The position numbers and the translations under genes were made by a program. Of a DNA stretch of 6,993 bases, positions 1 to 5,559 are shown one piece after another. Source of the DNA: Pseudomonadota bacterium (GTDB lineage Bacteria > Desulfobacterota > WTBG01 > CAIYCZ01); assembly GCA_026388865.1 (NCBI GenBank), contig JAPLIX010000457.1, positions 6,365 through 13,357 on the forward strand. Reading direction: 5' to 3'. The notes below the pieces were generated by a model that did no database searches, was not told where the DNA came from, and saw only the letters and a program-made list of their open reading frames with translations. Position 1 is the first letter of the stretch; the number at the start of each line of letters is the position of its first letter.

Positions 1-1066
1 ATATCCCCTCTCGATAGCCTCCTTTAAAGGAACCGCTATCTGCACCCCCTATGAAGCAGAGCAGGCTTTCCGCACGTTGCGTGAAGCAGATTATGTCCTG
101 ATCGGTCCCGGCAGCCCGACCTATGCCGTGCGCCAGTGGCTGCAGACATCCATTCCCGATATTCTCACCAGGCGCGTCGAGGAAGGCGGCTGCCTGGTGG
201 CTGCCAGCGCCGCAGCCCTGACCGTCGGCCGCTTCACCATGCCGGTATATGAAATCTACAAAGTGGGCACAGAACTCAACTGGGCGGAAGGCATGAACAT
301 TCTCGGCCGCTTCGGCTTTAACCTGGTGGTGATTCCCCACTGGAACAATGCCGAGGGCGGTAACCATGATACCCGGTTCTGCTATATGGGTGAACCGCGC
401 TTCAGAAAGCTTGAAGCCCTGCTGCCGGATGATGCAGCAATCCTCGGGCTTGATGAGCATACCGCCTGTATCATTGACCTTGACCAGGATGAGGCGGTTA
501 TCAGGGGAATCGGCGCTATGACCATCAGGTATCACGGCTCAGAGACAATTATTGAGAAGGGCGGGCGCTTTTCGCTGGATGTGCTGCGCGGAAAAGCTGC
601 ACGGGCCGGGATGCAACAGCCGGCGCAGAAGTCAATGCCGGCCGCAGCGGCAGCGGATGCGCAGCAAGAAACATTCTGGGACACCATTCACGCCCTTGAG
701 GAAGCATTTAATAACGGCATTGAAAAGCATGATTTGAAAGAAACCGCCTCAGCTGTTCTTGAGCTTGACAAGCTCATCTGGAAAGCGCAGGAAGACGGTG
801 AAAGCCCGGAGTTCATTTCCCAGGCGCGGGATATTTTCAGGGACATGATTGTACTGCTGACGACAAAGCTTGATGCAGCGCCGGAAAATTCCGCCGCCTG
901 TCTTGCCCCGCTGGTGGAGGAGCTGCTGGCGCTGCGGCAGCGCTTCCGTGCAGGAAAACAGTGGCAGGAGGCGGATGCCATCCGCGACACCCTGCAGCAG
1001 GCAGACATACTAATCGAGGACACCGAAGGGGGCTCGCGCTGGCGGCTCAATCCTGAACTGAGGTAG
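1..1066 (+). CDS. S51/GATase1-like domain fused to CysRS C-terminal (DALR-type) helical domain, 5'-partial
   Basis: The frame is open from base 2 without a stop, so the gene begins upstream. TTG at 77 is the first start-like codon but has no Shine-Dalgarno and would cut the fold; residues below are counted from it. Residues about 5-172 look like a peptidase S51/cyanophycinase-type class I glutamine-amidotransferase fold: GPGSPTYAV at 10-18, the nucleophile-elbow-like VAASAAAL at 41-48 (Ser44, with Ala where the usual G-x-S-A-G has Gly), PHWNN at 87-91, and LGLDEHTACII at 123-133, like the IGIDE-TA strand of cyanophycinase. An Ala/Gln-rich linker (about 180-198) follows. Residues about 199-329 match the end of cysteinyl-tRNA synthetase: DALR-type helices, then RAGKQWQEADAIRDTL (291-306) and ILIEDTEGGSRWR (311-323). 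No CysRS Rossmann domain, HIGH or KMSKS motif is visible. Reaction unknown. The altered elbow may mean no peptidase activity; the tail suggests RNA or protein binding. Domain assignment fairly sure, function not. Confidence 0.8.
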   Translation, partial: YPLSIASFKGTAICTPYEAEQAFRTLREADYVLIGPGSPTYAVRQWLQTSIPDILTRRVEEGGCLVAASAAALTVGRFTMPVYEIYKVGTELNWAEGMNILGRFGFNLVVIPHWNNAEGGNHDTRFCYMGEPRFRKLEALLPDDAAILGLDEHTACIIDLDQDEAVIRGIGAMTIRYHGSETIIEKGGRFSLDVLRGKAARAGMQQPAQKSMPAAAAADAQQETFWDTIHALEEAFNNGIEKHDLKETASAVLELDKLIWKAQEDGESPEFISQARDIFRDMIVLLTTKLDAAPENSAACLAPLVEELLALRQRFRAGKQWQEADAIRDTLQQADILIEDTEGGSRWRLNPELR

Positions 1067-1401
1067 TGTCAAAAGTTTTATGAAAAAAGGAGTATGTTAG
1101 AACCACAGAGGTCTCAGAGGTTTTCTCTGTGTTCTCAACAAAACAATAAAAGGTAATATTATATAATAATACAAAAATTGACTGCATCATACCCTGATTT
1201 AAGCATAGACGGGGCAGCGCTCGGATAGCTTGTGCCGGAGCAAAAATTAAAAGAAGAGGAAAAAGAGAATAAGCAATTGAGAGGACACAGAGGTTACAAG
1301 TTGGAAGAGTTAAGGAGTTACGAGTGCTGGAGTTTGTTAACTCCTAAACTCCTCGACTCCAAACTCATAAACTCTGCGTTCTCTGTGGTTAATTTTTGAC
1401 A
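1067..1401. repeat. Composite inverted-repeat element between genes
   Basis: Both ends read inward in the same order. TGTCAAAA at 1067-1074 matches TTTTGACA at 1394-1401, and AACCACAGAG at 1101-1110 matches CTCTGTGGTT at 1381-1390; both pairs are perfect. The left arm has 26 bases between the two blocks and the right arm has 3, so one arm has gained or lost sequence. Further inside, CTCTGTGTTCTC (1125-1136) is an 11/12 inverted match to GAGGACACAGAG (1281-1292), and the latter is a 10/12 inverted match to 1372-1383. The left block starts directly after the stop codon of the preceding gene. It resembles the ACCACAGAG-type interspersed spacer repeats seen in various bacterial genomes. No transposase is present. 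It could be a MITE-like relic or a long hairpin in RNA. Confidence 0.5.
1281..1383. repeat. Long imperfect hairpin rich in GGAGTT/AACTCC
   Basis: GAGGACACAGAG (1281-1292) pairs with CTCTGCGTTCTC (1372-1383) with two mismatches. The interior has repeated GGAGTT words on the left and AACTCC words on the right, including a perfect GGAGTTT (1329-1335) / AAACTCC (1346-1352) stem. The whole roughly 100-base stretch can fold as one long imperfect stem. It could act as an operon-end structure or be the core of the larger composite repeat. The function is not determined by the sequence. Confidence 0.45.
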
Positions 1402-1429
1402 AAACGTGAATTGAAATGAGGGGGACTGC

Positions 1430-3082
1430 ATGATTACGCATCCATCACTGCCAATACTTATCGCGACGGAAGCAAACAGTAACGGACTGGCATCCTTTAT
1501 ATCCTATCTCAGATCCATCAGCCACGTTAACCTCACCGTCGCATCGCAGGTTCCCGCTGATATTAGCGCCTTTAAAGTAATTATCACAACGGATACATGC
1601 CTGTCCGCGCCAGTCGCAAAACAGCTTGAGCAGTTCGTCAGTGCCGGCGGAGGGCTGCTGCATCTGGCGGGCAGCAACGCTAAACCACTGCCCGCATTTC
1701 TCGGCGCACAGCCGGGTCCTGCGGGGCCTGCTGCTGAGCTGCGGGTACTTTTTGAAAACAGAAACCATCCGCTGGCAGCACGCCTGCCCGATGCCATCTA
1801 TGTATCGAGCAGCCATGTTCCTCTCAAGATAGCTGATGATGATGTAGAGACCATCCTCTACGCAGACTGGCACTATACACACACCCCGGTCCTTACCAGG
1901 CGCAGGATTGATAGTGGCCATGCCGCCTGCACCACGATTCAGGCCTTTGGCAACCCTCTTTTTCAGCAGATACTGTACCGCCTGCTCTTTGATTTGTCGG
2001 GGATGAATCTTTTTAATAAAACTTTGGGAGTCGGCATTTTGGGATATGCGCCGTCTGTGGGCAGGCTGCATGGACAGGGCATAGGGGCAACGCCAGGGCT
2101 TATCCTGCGGGCTGCCGGTGACCTTAACCCGGAACGATTGCATGAGGCAACCAAGGATTTTCCCGGCATCCACTGTTATGAATCTGCGGATAAGCTGCTG
2201 CATGATCCTGAAGTAGATCTGGTTATCATTGCCACCGCGCCGAACACGCATGCCCGGCTGTGCCTGCAAATGATGGCTGCGGGCAAGCACGTGGTCTGCG
2301 AAAAGCCGCTGGCGTTAAACAGCATTGAGACCGCTGCCATGGTTGAGATGGCAGACATGAAGCAGGTGCACCTGAGCTGCCATCAGAACCGGCGCTTTGA
2401 TGCTGACTACCTGGCGATAAAGCAGGCTCTTGCCGAAGGGCTTATCGGCGAGCTGTTTTATATGGAGACGTTTGTCGGCAGCTATAACCACCCCTGCGGC
2501 TACTGGCATTCCCATGCCGGGATTTCCGGCGGCGCCACCTATGACTGGGGAGGGCATTATCTTGACTGGATTGTCAGCCTCATCCCGAAAAAAATAACAC
2601 ACGTCATCGGCACCCGTCACAAGCGCGTCTGGCATGATGTCACCAATGCCGACCAGGAGCGCATACAGCTGCGCTTTGCCGGCGGGCAGGAGGCGGAATT
2701 CATGCACTCTGACATTGCCGCTGTCCGCAAGCCCAAATGGTATCTGCTGGGCACAGAGGGCGCGATAATCGGCGCCTGGCGGGAGGTAACGGTCAACGAG
2801 CTTGACCCGGTGCTCTATTACCATGAGCAGGCAATACCGCCGACCGAAATGACTCCCGCGCTGGTCCTGCAGCGCCGCCATTGTTCCGGGGAGATAGTCA
2901 GCCAGAAGCTGGCGATTCCCAAACGGCAGGACTATCAGTTTCACCGCAACCTCGCTGACCACCTGCTCTTCGGAGAACCGCTTGCAGCGCCCCTCGCAGA
3001 TTCGGTCCGGGTGGTGGCCATCCTTGCGGCGGCCGCCCGCTCGGCAGCTCAGGGCGGGACAATGGAGTCTCTTGATGTCTGA
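1430..3082 (+). CDS. ThuA-like domain fused to GFO/IDH/MocA oxidoreductase
   Basis: A 550-residue two-domain protein, with no signal peptide or membrane segment, so probably cytosolic. Start ATG 1430 is supported by GAGGGGG at 1418-1424, 5 bases upstream. Residues about 6-190 resemble ThuA-like class I glutamine-amidotransferase folds: LEQFVSAGGGLLHLAGS (66-82) and the closing strand-helix FGNPLFQQILYRLLFDL (173-189). Residues about 198-545 are a GFO/IDH/MocA dehydrogenase: nucleotide-binding VGILGY (201-206); Asp231 at the end of the second strand, favouring NAD(H); the HVVCEKPLAL signature with Lys292; NRRFDADY (320-327); and the GGATYDWGGHYLDW loop (367-380), giving the usual Asp372/His376 catalytic pair. 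The family oxidises or epimerises sugar and cyclitol hydroxyls. In trehalose/sucrose catabolism ThuA and the dehydrogenase ThuB are separate partners, so the fusion suggests a similar keto-sugar chemistry here. The substrate is unknown. The gene overlaps the next one by 8 bases, indicating a co-translated pair. Confidence 0.88.
   Translation: MITHPSLPILIATEANSNGLASFISYLRSISHVNLTVASQVPADISAFKVIITTDTCLSAPVAKQLEQFVSAGGGLLHLAGSNAKPLPAFLGAQPGPAGPAAELRVLFENRNHPLAARLPDAIYVSSSHVPLKIADDDVETILYADWHYTHTPVLTRRRIDSGHAACTTIQAFGNPLFQQILYRLLFDLSGMNLFNKTLGVGILGYAPSVGRLHGQGIGATPGLILRAAGDLNPERLHEATKDFPGIHCYESADKLLHDPEVDLVIIATAPNTHARLCLQMMAAGKHVVCEKPLALNSIETAAMVEMADMKQVHLSCHQNRRFDADYLAIKQALAEGLIGELFYMETFVGSYNHPCGYWHSHAGISGGATYDWGGHYLDWIVSLIPKKITHVIGTRHKRVWHDVTNADQERIQLRFAGGQEAEFMHSDIAAVRKPKWYLLGTEGAIIGAWREVTVNELDPVLYYHEQAIPPTEMTPALVLQRRHCSGEIVSQKLAIPKRQDYQFHRNLADHLLFGEPLAAPLADSVRVVAILAAAARSAAQGGTMESLDV
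3064..3067 (+). promoter_or_regulatory. Shine-Dalgarno fixing the start of the second oxidoreductase
   Basis: GGAG lies 7 bases before ATG 3075, inside the last codons of the upstream gene. With the ATGTCTGA overlap (3075-3082) it indicates translational coupling. It argues for ATG 3075 over a longer in-frame start at 2982, whose extra 31 residues are Arg/Pro-rich read-through of the upstream gene in another frame. Confidence 0.75.
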
Positions 3083-4094
3083 GAAAGTAAAATGGGGAAT
3101 TCTCGGCAATGCTACTATTGCCCGGGTGTGCGTCATCCCTGCCATCCAAAAATCACGCAACGGCATGGTGCATGCCCTGGGTACCCGTTCTCCTGCAGCT
3201 GCCGGAGAAGTGGCTGCAAAAAATAATATATTATATATATACGGCGGCTATGAAGCAGTGCTTGCCGACCCTGAAATTGATGCTGTCTATATTCCCCTGC
3301 CCAATCATCTTCATCTTCCATGGACAGTAAAAGCACTGCAGGCAGGAAAGCACGTACTGTGCGAGAAGCCGCTTGCCTGCAACGCCCGGGAGGCGCGCAC
3401 CATGGCAGAGGCCGCAGCCGAAGCAGGCCTCCTGCTTATGGAAGCGTTCATGTACCGCTTTCACCCGCGCAGCCAGCGCATAAAGCAGCTCATTGCCGAC
3501 GGGTTCATCGGCACACCGTGCCTGGTGCGCTCGGCATTCTGCTACCATATAGGAGAAGAGCTGCTCGCAACAGCAGACAACTACCGCCTCCGGCCTGATA
3601 TGGGTGGCGGCGCGCTTTTGGATGTGGGGTGCTACAGCGTAAGCCTTGCGCGCTGGCTTCTGGACGCAGAGCCGGCCGCGGTCCAGGCTCAGGCCATCTG
3701 CCATCAAGGCGGAGCTGATGTGCACGTCGCGGGCACGCTGCGCTTCCCCAATAGCGAGCTTGCAGCGTTTGAAGCAAGCTTCATCTCGGCTTTACAGCAA
3801 ACCTATACTGTTGTGGGAAGTGATGGAGCCATTGAACTGCCCCACGATGCATTCATCCCCTGGGAAAATGATGCGCGGTTTTCCGTGCGGGAGCGAACCC
3901 AGGAAAAAGGCACTGAGTACGTCATTCCCGGTGCTGATGAATATCAGCTGATGGTTGAACATTTCAGCGACGCCATCCAGGGAAATACAGGACTTGCTGT
4001 TCCGGTTGAAGACAGCATTTGCACCATGCAGGTGCTTGATGCCCTTGCTGAAGCAGCTAAAACAGGCTGCACAATAACACCGAGTTATTCTTAG
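3075..4094 (+). CDS. GFO/IDH/MocA oxidoreductase, xylose/dihydrodiol dehydrogenase-like
   Basis: A 339-residue protein, the usual length for a single-domain-pair GFO/IDH/MocA enzyme and probably cytosolic. It begins with the nucleotide-binding strand VKWGILGNATIA (5-16). The second strand ends in GTRSP (36-40): Arg38, with no acidic residue, favours NADP(H), as in glucose-fructose oxidoreductase and D-xylose dehydrogenase. Next come YIPLPNHLH (72-80), GKHVLCEKPL with catalytic Lys98 (91-100), MEAFMYRFHP (122-131), and GGGALLDVGCYSVSLARWL (177-195). There Asp183 and Tyr187 replace the Asp/His pair of other subfamilies, which is typical of the dihydrodiol/xylose dehydrogenase branch. It likely oxidises or reduces a sugar or sugar-derived ketone. 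It is co-translated with the upstream ThuA-GFO fusion, so the two probably act in succession, possibly as an oxidation-reduction pair with different cofactors. Codons 49-58 form an unusually AT-rich patch in an otherwise GC-richer gene, but the protein pattern is intact there. The exact substrate is unknown. Confidence 0.9.
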   Translation: MSEKVKWGILGNATIARVCVIPAIQKSRNGMVHALGTRSPAAAGEVAAKNNILYIYGGYEAVLADPEIDAVYIPLPNHLHLPWTVKALQAGKHVLCEKPLACNAREARTMAEAAAEAGLLLMEAFMYRFHPRSQRIKQLIADGFIGTPCLVRSAFCYHIGEELLATADNYRLRPDMGGGALLDVGCYSVSLARWLLDAEPAAVQAQAICHQGGADVHVAGTLRFPNSELAAFEASFISALQQTYTVVGSDGAIELPHDAFIPWENDARFSVRERTQEKGTEYVIPGADEYQLMVEHFSDAIQGNTGLAVPVEDSICTMQVLDALAEAAKTGCTITPSYS

Positions 4095-4106
4095 CGCTTC
4101 GATTCG

Positions 4107-4126
4107 CCAATACGGTGACGTATGGG
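4107..4126 (+). terminator. Hairpin with GTGA tetraloop after the oxidoreductase pair
   Basis: CCAATACG (4107-4114) pairs with CGTATGGG (4119-4126) around a GTGA loop (GNRA type), with one A-G mismatch. It lies 13 bases past the stop at 4094. No T-run follows, so it is not a canonical intrinsic terminator. It may protect the mRNA 3' end or be part of the larger structured spacer. Confidence 0.3.
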
Positions 4127-4149
4127 ATCCAAAGAAATGCCCTGCAATG

Positions 4150-4213
4150 CTCACTTAGCACTAAGTCCTGAGTGAGTAAATTCGACACCGAATTTATGAA
4201 TCGTAGGACTTAG
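4150..4213 (+). promoter_or_regulatory. Cluster of nested, competing palindromes before the acyltransferase
   Basis: Several perfect inverted repeats share bases. ACTTAG (4153-4158) pairs with CTAAGT (4161-4166). CTCACT (4150-4155) pairs with AGTGAG (4171-4176). CTAAGTCCT (4161-4169) pairs with AGGACTTAG (4205-4213). TAAATTCG (4177-4184) pairs with CGAATTTA (4189-4196) around ACAC. The CTAAGT block can pair with either flanking ACTTAG copy, so the folds are mutually exclusive. The last arm ends 4 bases before the Shine-Dalgarno GGAAG (4218-4222). This could be a leader that switches between folds, or the 20-base palindrome 4177-4196 could be a protein operator. No known riboswitch or T-box pattern is recognised. 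Confidence 0.45.
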
Positions 4214-4217
4214 CCCT

Positions 4218-4222
4218 GGAAG
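4218..4222 (+). promoter_or_regulatory. Shine-Dalgarno deciding between GTG 4227 and ATG 4230
   Basis: GGAAG is 7 bases from ATG 4230 but only 4 from the adjacent in-frame GTG 4227. The spacing and the better codon favour ATG 4230; the difference is one residue. Confidence 0.55.
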
Positions 4223-4229
4223 TATTGTG

Positions 4230-5234
4230 ATGGAATGTGCAGGTACAAAACTGCAGAAAACAGAAAATCGGTTACATGTCAACGCCGAGACATTTGAAAC
4301 TCTGGCAGGCTACTGGCGTGAACAGCGCAGTAATCTGCACTGGCAGTGCCTGTTTGTTATTCCTGCCTGGCTTACGGTGTGGTGGAATGTTTTCAGGCCG
4401 GAATCAGAGCAGTGCCTGCTGTCTGTCAGCGAAGGATCTGAACTCATCGGCATCGCGCCGTTAATGGTGAACAACAGGACAGCGCAGCTTATGGGCAGCC
4501 CTGATGTCTGTGACTGCCTTGACGTTATCGTTGCGCCGGGGAAGGAGCAGTTGTTCTGCCGGGCGTTGCTTGACCATCTGCGCACGCAGGGAATCAGCAC
4601 GCTCGAGTTAGGGCCGGTGCGGCCTGATTCAACAGTGTATATCCATTTTCTTGGGGCAGCCAAAAACTTTTCCCGCGAGGTTCTTTGCACAGAGGAAGAT
4701 GTTGTGTTAGAATTACCTTTGCCGGCAACCTGGGATGCGTTCCTCAACATGCTTGCAGCAAAAGAGCGGCACGAGATACGGCGCAAGCTCAGGCGCCTTG
4801 AGGAAGCCGGCCGGGTTGATTACCATGCGGCAGAAGATATTACCGCGGTCAGGAGCGAACTGGATACGTTCCTGTCATTGTTCAGGCAGAATCGTGCGGA
4901 TAAGGCCGCATTCATGACCGGGAAGATGGAATATTTTTTCCGGTCAATTGCAGAAGAGCTGGCAGGAGCAGACATCCTGAAACTTTTCTTTCTTACCCTC
5001 AATAATGAGCCGGCTGCCGCCGTGATGTGCTTTGACTATCAAGAAACCAGATATCTGTATAACAATGGTTATAATGAGCGCTTCAGCCACTTCAGCGTGG
5101 GACTGCTCAGCAAGGTGCTGAACATTAAAGAGAGCATAGAGCGGAAGGCGCAGAAGTATATAAGCACCGTCTCGGCGGTAAGCCAGTACCGCTCTACCGC
5201 TGCCGCATCGAACTGTGAAAAGGCATCCGGGTAA
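4230..5234 (+). CDS. CelD/BcsL-type GNAT acyltransferase with frameshifted C-terminus
   Basis: A 334-residue product of the CelD/BcsL (Acetyltransf_6) acyltransferase family, which transfers acyl groups to amines or hydroxyls and is frequent in polysaccharide and glycolipid loci. Family-like stretches include FVIPAWLTVWWNVF (42-55), LIGIAPLMV (72-80), KERHEIRRKLRRLEEAG (178-194) before the GNAT fold, and LKLFFLTLNNEPAAAVMCF (250-268) with YNNGYNERFSHFSVGLL (277-293). The family usually ends with a helix, an F-D-F-L-R-G motif, then Y-K-x-R-x-G and a closing strand. Here, after ESIERKAQKY (301-310), the frame runs into an unrelated Ser/Ala-rich tail (311-334). The expected ending is readable in the -1 frame up to 5218. 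The gene has therefore probably lost about 25 bases and may be inactive. It stands apart from its neighbours: 135 bases after the oxidoreductases and 325 before the glycosyltransferase. An assembly or sequencing error is the main alternative. Confidence 0.8.
   Translation: MECAGTKLQKTENRLHVNAETFETLAGYWREQRSNLHWQCLFVIPAWLTVWWNVFRPESEQCLLSVSEGSELIGIAPLMVNNRTAQLMGSPDVCDCLDVIVAPGKEQLFCRALLDHLRTQGISTLELGPVRPDSTVYIHFLGAAKNFSREVLCTEEDVVLELPLPATWDAFLNMLAAKERHEIRRKLRRLEEAGRVDYHAAEDITAVRSELDTFLSLFRQNRADKAAFMTGKMEYFFRSIAEELAGADILKLFFLTLNNEPAAAVMCFDYQETRYLYNNGYNERFSHFSVGLLSKVLNIKESIERKAQKYISTVSAVSQYRSTAAASNCEKASG
5147..5218 (+). pseudogene. Out-of-frame remnant of the acyltransferase C-terminus
   Basis: Reading from 5147 in the frame one base behind the main gene gives GAEVYKHRLGGKPVPLY (5147-5197), then RCRIEL and a TGA stop at 5216-5218. 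This matches the usual end of CelD/BcsL-family proteins (R-G-x-E-x-Y-K-x-R-x-G, then a P-L-Y-R strand). It has no start of its own, and its frame is closed upstream by TAA at 5126-5128, so it can only be the displaced 3' end of the preceding gene. Confidence 0.7.
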
Positions 5235-5243
5235 ATCGTCCAC

Positions 5244-5267
5244 CCTCCGTAGCAGGTACTGCGGAGG
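5244..5267 (+). terminator. Stable hairpin after the acyltransferase
   Basis: CCTCCGTAG (5244-5252) pairs with CTGCGGAGG (5259-5267) over a 6-base loop: nine pairs, one of them G-T. It lies 9 bases after the current stop and 25 after the ancestral stop at 5218. No U-tract follows, so termination is plausible but not canonical. Confidence 0.4.
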
Positions 5268-5366
5268 ACGGGGCGAATGGGTGAATTGGTAAGAAAATAT
5301 TCAAATCCCAAAACTCAAATGTCAAATAAATAAATGACAATTTCCAAAGTTCAAACTTGAAGTTTT

Positions 5367-5480
5367 AAGGGTTCCTCCAAAAATGTCATTCCCGCGAAAG
5401 CGGGAATCCATAATATGTTGAAATTCCTGGACTCCCGCCTGCGCGGGAGTGACAGAGTGTGAATTATTAGAGGTTCCCTT
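5367..5480. repeat. REPIN/MITE-like palindromic element
   Basis: Two hairpins stand in inverted orientation. The first is ATTCCCGC (5388-5395)-GAAA-GCGGGAAT (5400-5407), preceded by TGTC. The second is ACTCCCGC (5431-5438)-CTGC-GCGGGAGT (5443-5450), followed by GACA. The reverse complement of the second unit (5428-5454) closely matches the first (5384-5410), the hallmark of a REP doublet. Outside them, 5367-5379 and the reverse complement of 5468-5480 agree at 10 of 13 positions, suggesting degenerate terminal inverted repeats and a unit of about 114 bases. The TCATTCCCGCGAAAGCGGGAA core belongs to a widely dispersed bacterial repeat type. No transposase is encoded here, so it would move in trans if at all. 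Confidence 0.65.
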
Positions 5481-5495
5481 AATTCATAGTTTGAC

Positions 5496-5545
5496 TTTCA
5501 CTCTTTACTCTTTACTCTTTACTCAGAACTCAGCACTCAGCACTT
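5496..5545 (+). repeat. Tandem 7-base repeat array just upstream of the glycosyltransferase
   Basis: TTTACTC occurs three times in perfect tandem (5504-5510, 5511-5517, 5518-5524), preceded by an 8-base variant TTTCACTC (5496-5503). ACTCAGA (5521-5527) and two ACTCAGC (5528-5534, 5535-5541) follow with the same 7-base spacing, then ACTT. The array ends 5 bases before the Shine-Dalgarno, so copy-number change would alter the 5' leader length without touching the protein. Confidence 0.7.
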
Positions 5546-5559
5546 AAACAGGGGTACCC

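Larger units (their letters stand above)
1067..1429. other. Gene-free spacer with nested inverted repeats
   Basis: No credible ORF lies in these 363 bases; the longest reading after an ATG near 1080 is six codons. The spacer is AT-rich (1151-1180 is almost all A/T) and is bounded by inverted arms described separately. A TATAAT sits at 1162-1167 and a TTGACT at 1178-1183, but neither has a partner box at 16-18 bases, so no promoter for the downstream operon is assigned. The final 12 bases hold the Shine-Dalgarno of the next gene (GAGGGGG, 1418-1424). Confidence 0.75.
5235..5559. other. Gene-free 325-base spacer before the glycosyltransferase
   Basis: No credible ORF is seen. In order it holds a strong hairpin (5244-5267); an AT-rich stretch with CAAATGTCAAAT-like words and small palindromes such as TTCAA-AC-TTGAA (about 5280-5366); a palindromic REP-like element (5367-5480); TTGACT at 5491-5496 without a convincing -10; a 7-base tandem array (5496-5545); and the Shine-Dalgarno AGGGG (5550-5554). 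Confidence 0.7.

Noticed and set aside
77..79. TTG 77 as the real start of the first gene
   Set aside because: No Shine-Dalgarno precedes it, the frame is open to the window edge, and a start here would remove the beginning of the S51-like fold.
1445..2290. Antisense 281-codon ORF opposite the ThuA-like domain
   Set aside because: Same reasoning: the coding motifs are on the + strand, and no motif or ribosome-binding site supports the - strand frame.
2982..3074. Upstream 31-codon extension of the second oxidoreductase
   Set aside because: It reads as an Arg/Pro-rich shadow of the upstream gene. The family begins at VKWGILG and ATG 3075 has its own ribosome-binding site.
2315..3166. Long antisense ORF opposite the two oxidoreductases
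   Set aside because: The sense strand holds well-conserved family motifs throughout. The antisense product shows no recognisable domain and is a codon-bias shadow.
5129..5160. Programmed -1 ribosomal frameshifting to reach the conserved acyltransferase ending
   Set aside because: No X-XXY-YYZ slippery heptamer is seen, and a simple -1 shift would still lack the F/Y-D-F-L-R segment. A deletion explains both the frame and the missing residues.
5491..5519. TTGACT at 5491 as a -35 box for the glycosyltransferase
   Set aside because: The bases 16-18 downstream lie in the tandem heptamers and do not resemble TATAAT. A promoter with an alternative consensus cannot be excluded, but nothing supports one.
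5496..5545. CRISPR-like array
   Set aside because: The units are 7 bases and directly adjacent, with no spacers; this is a simple tandem repeat.
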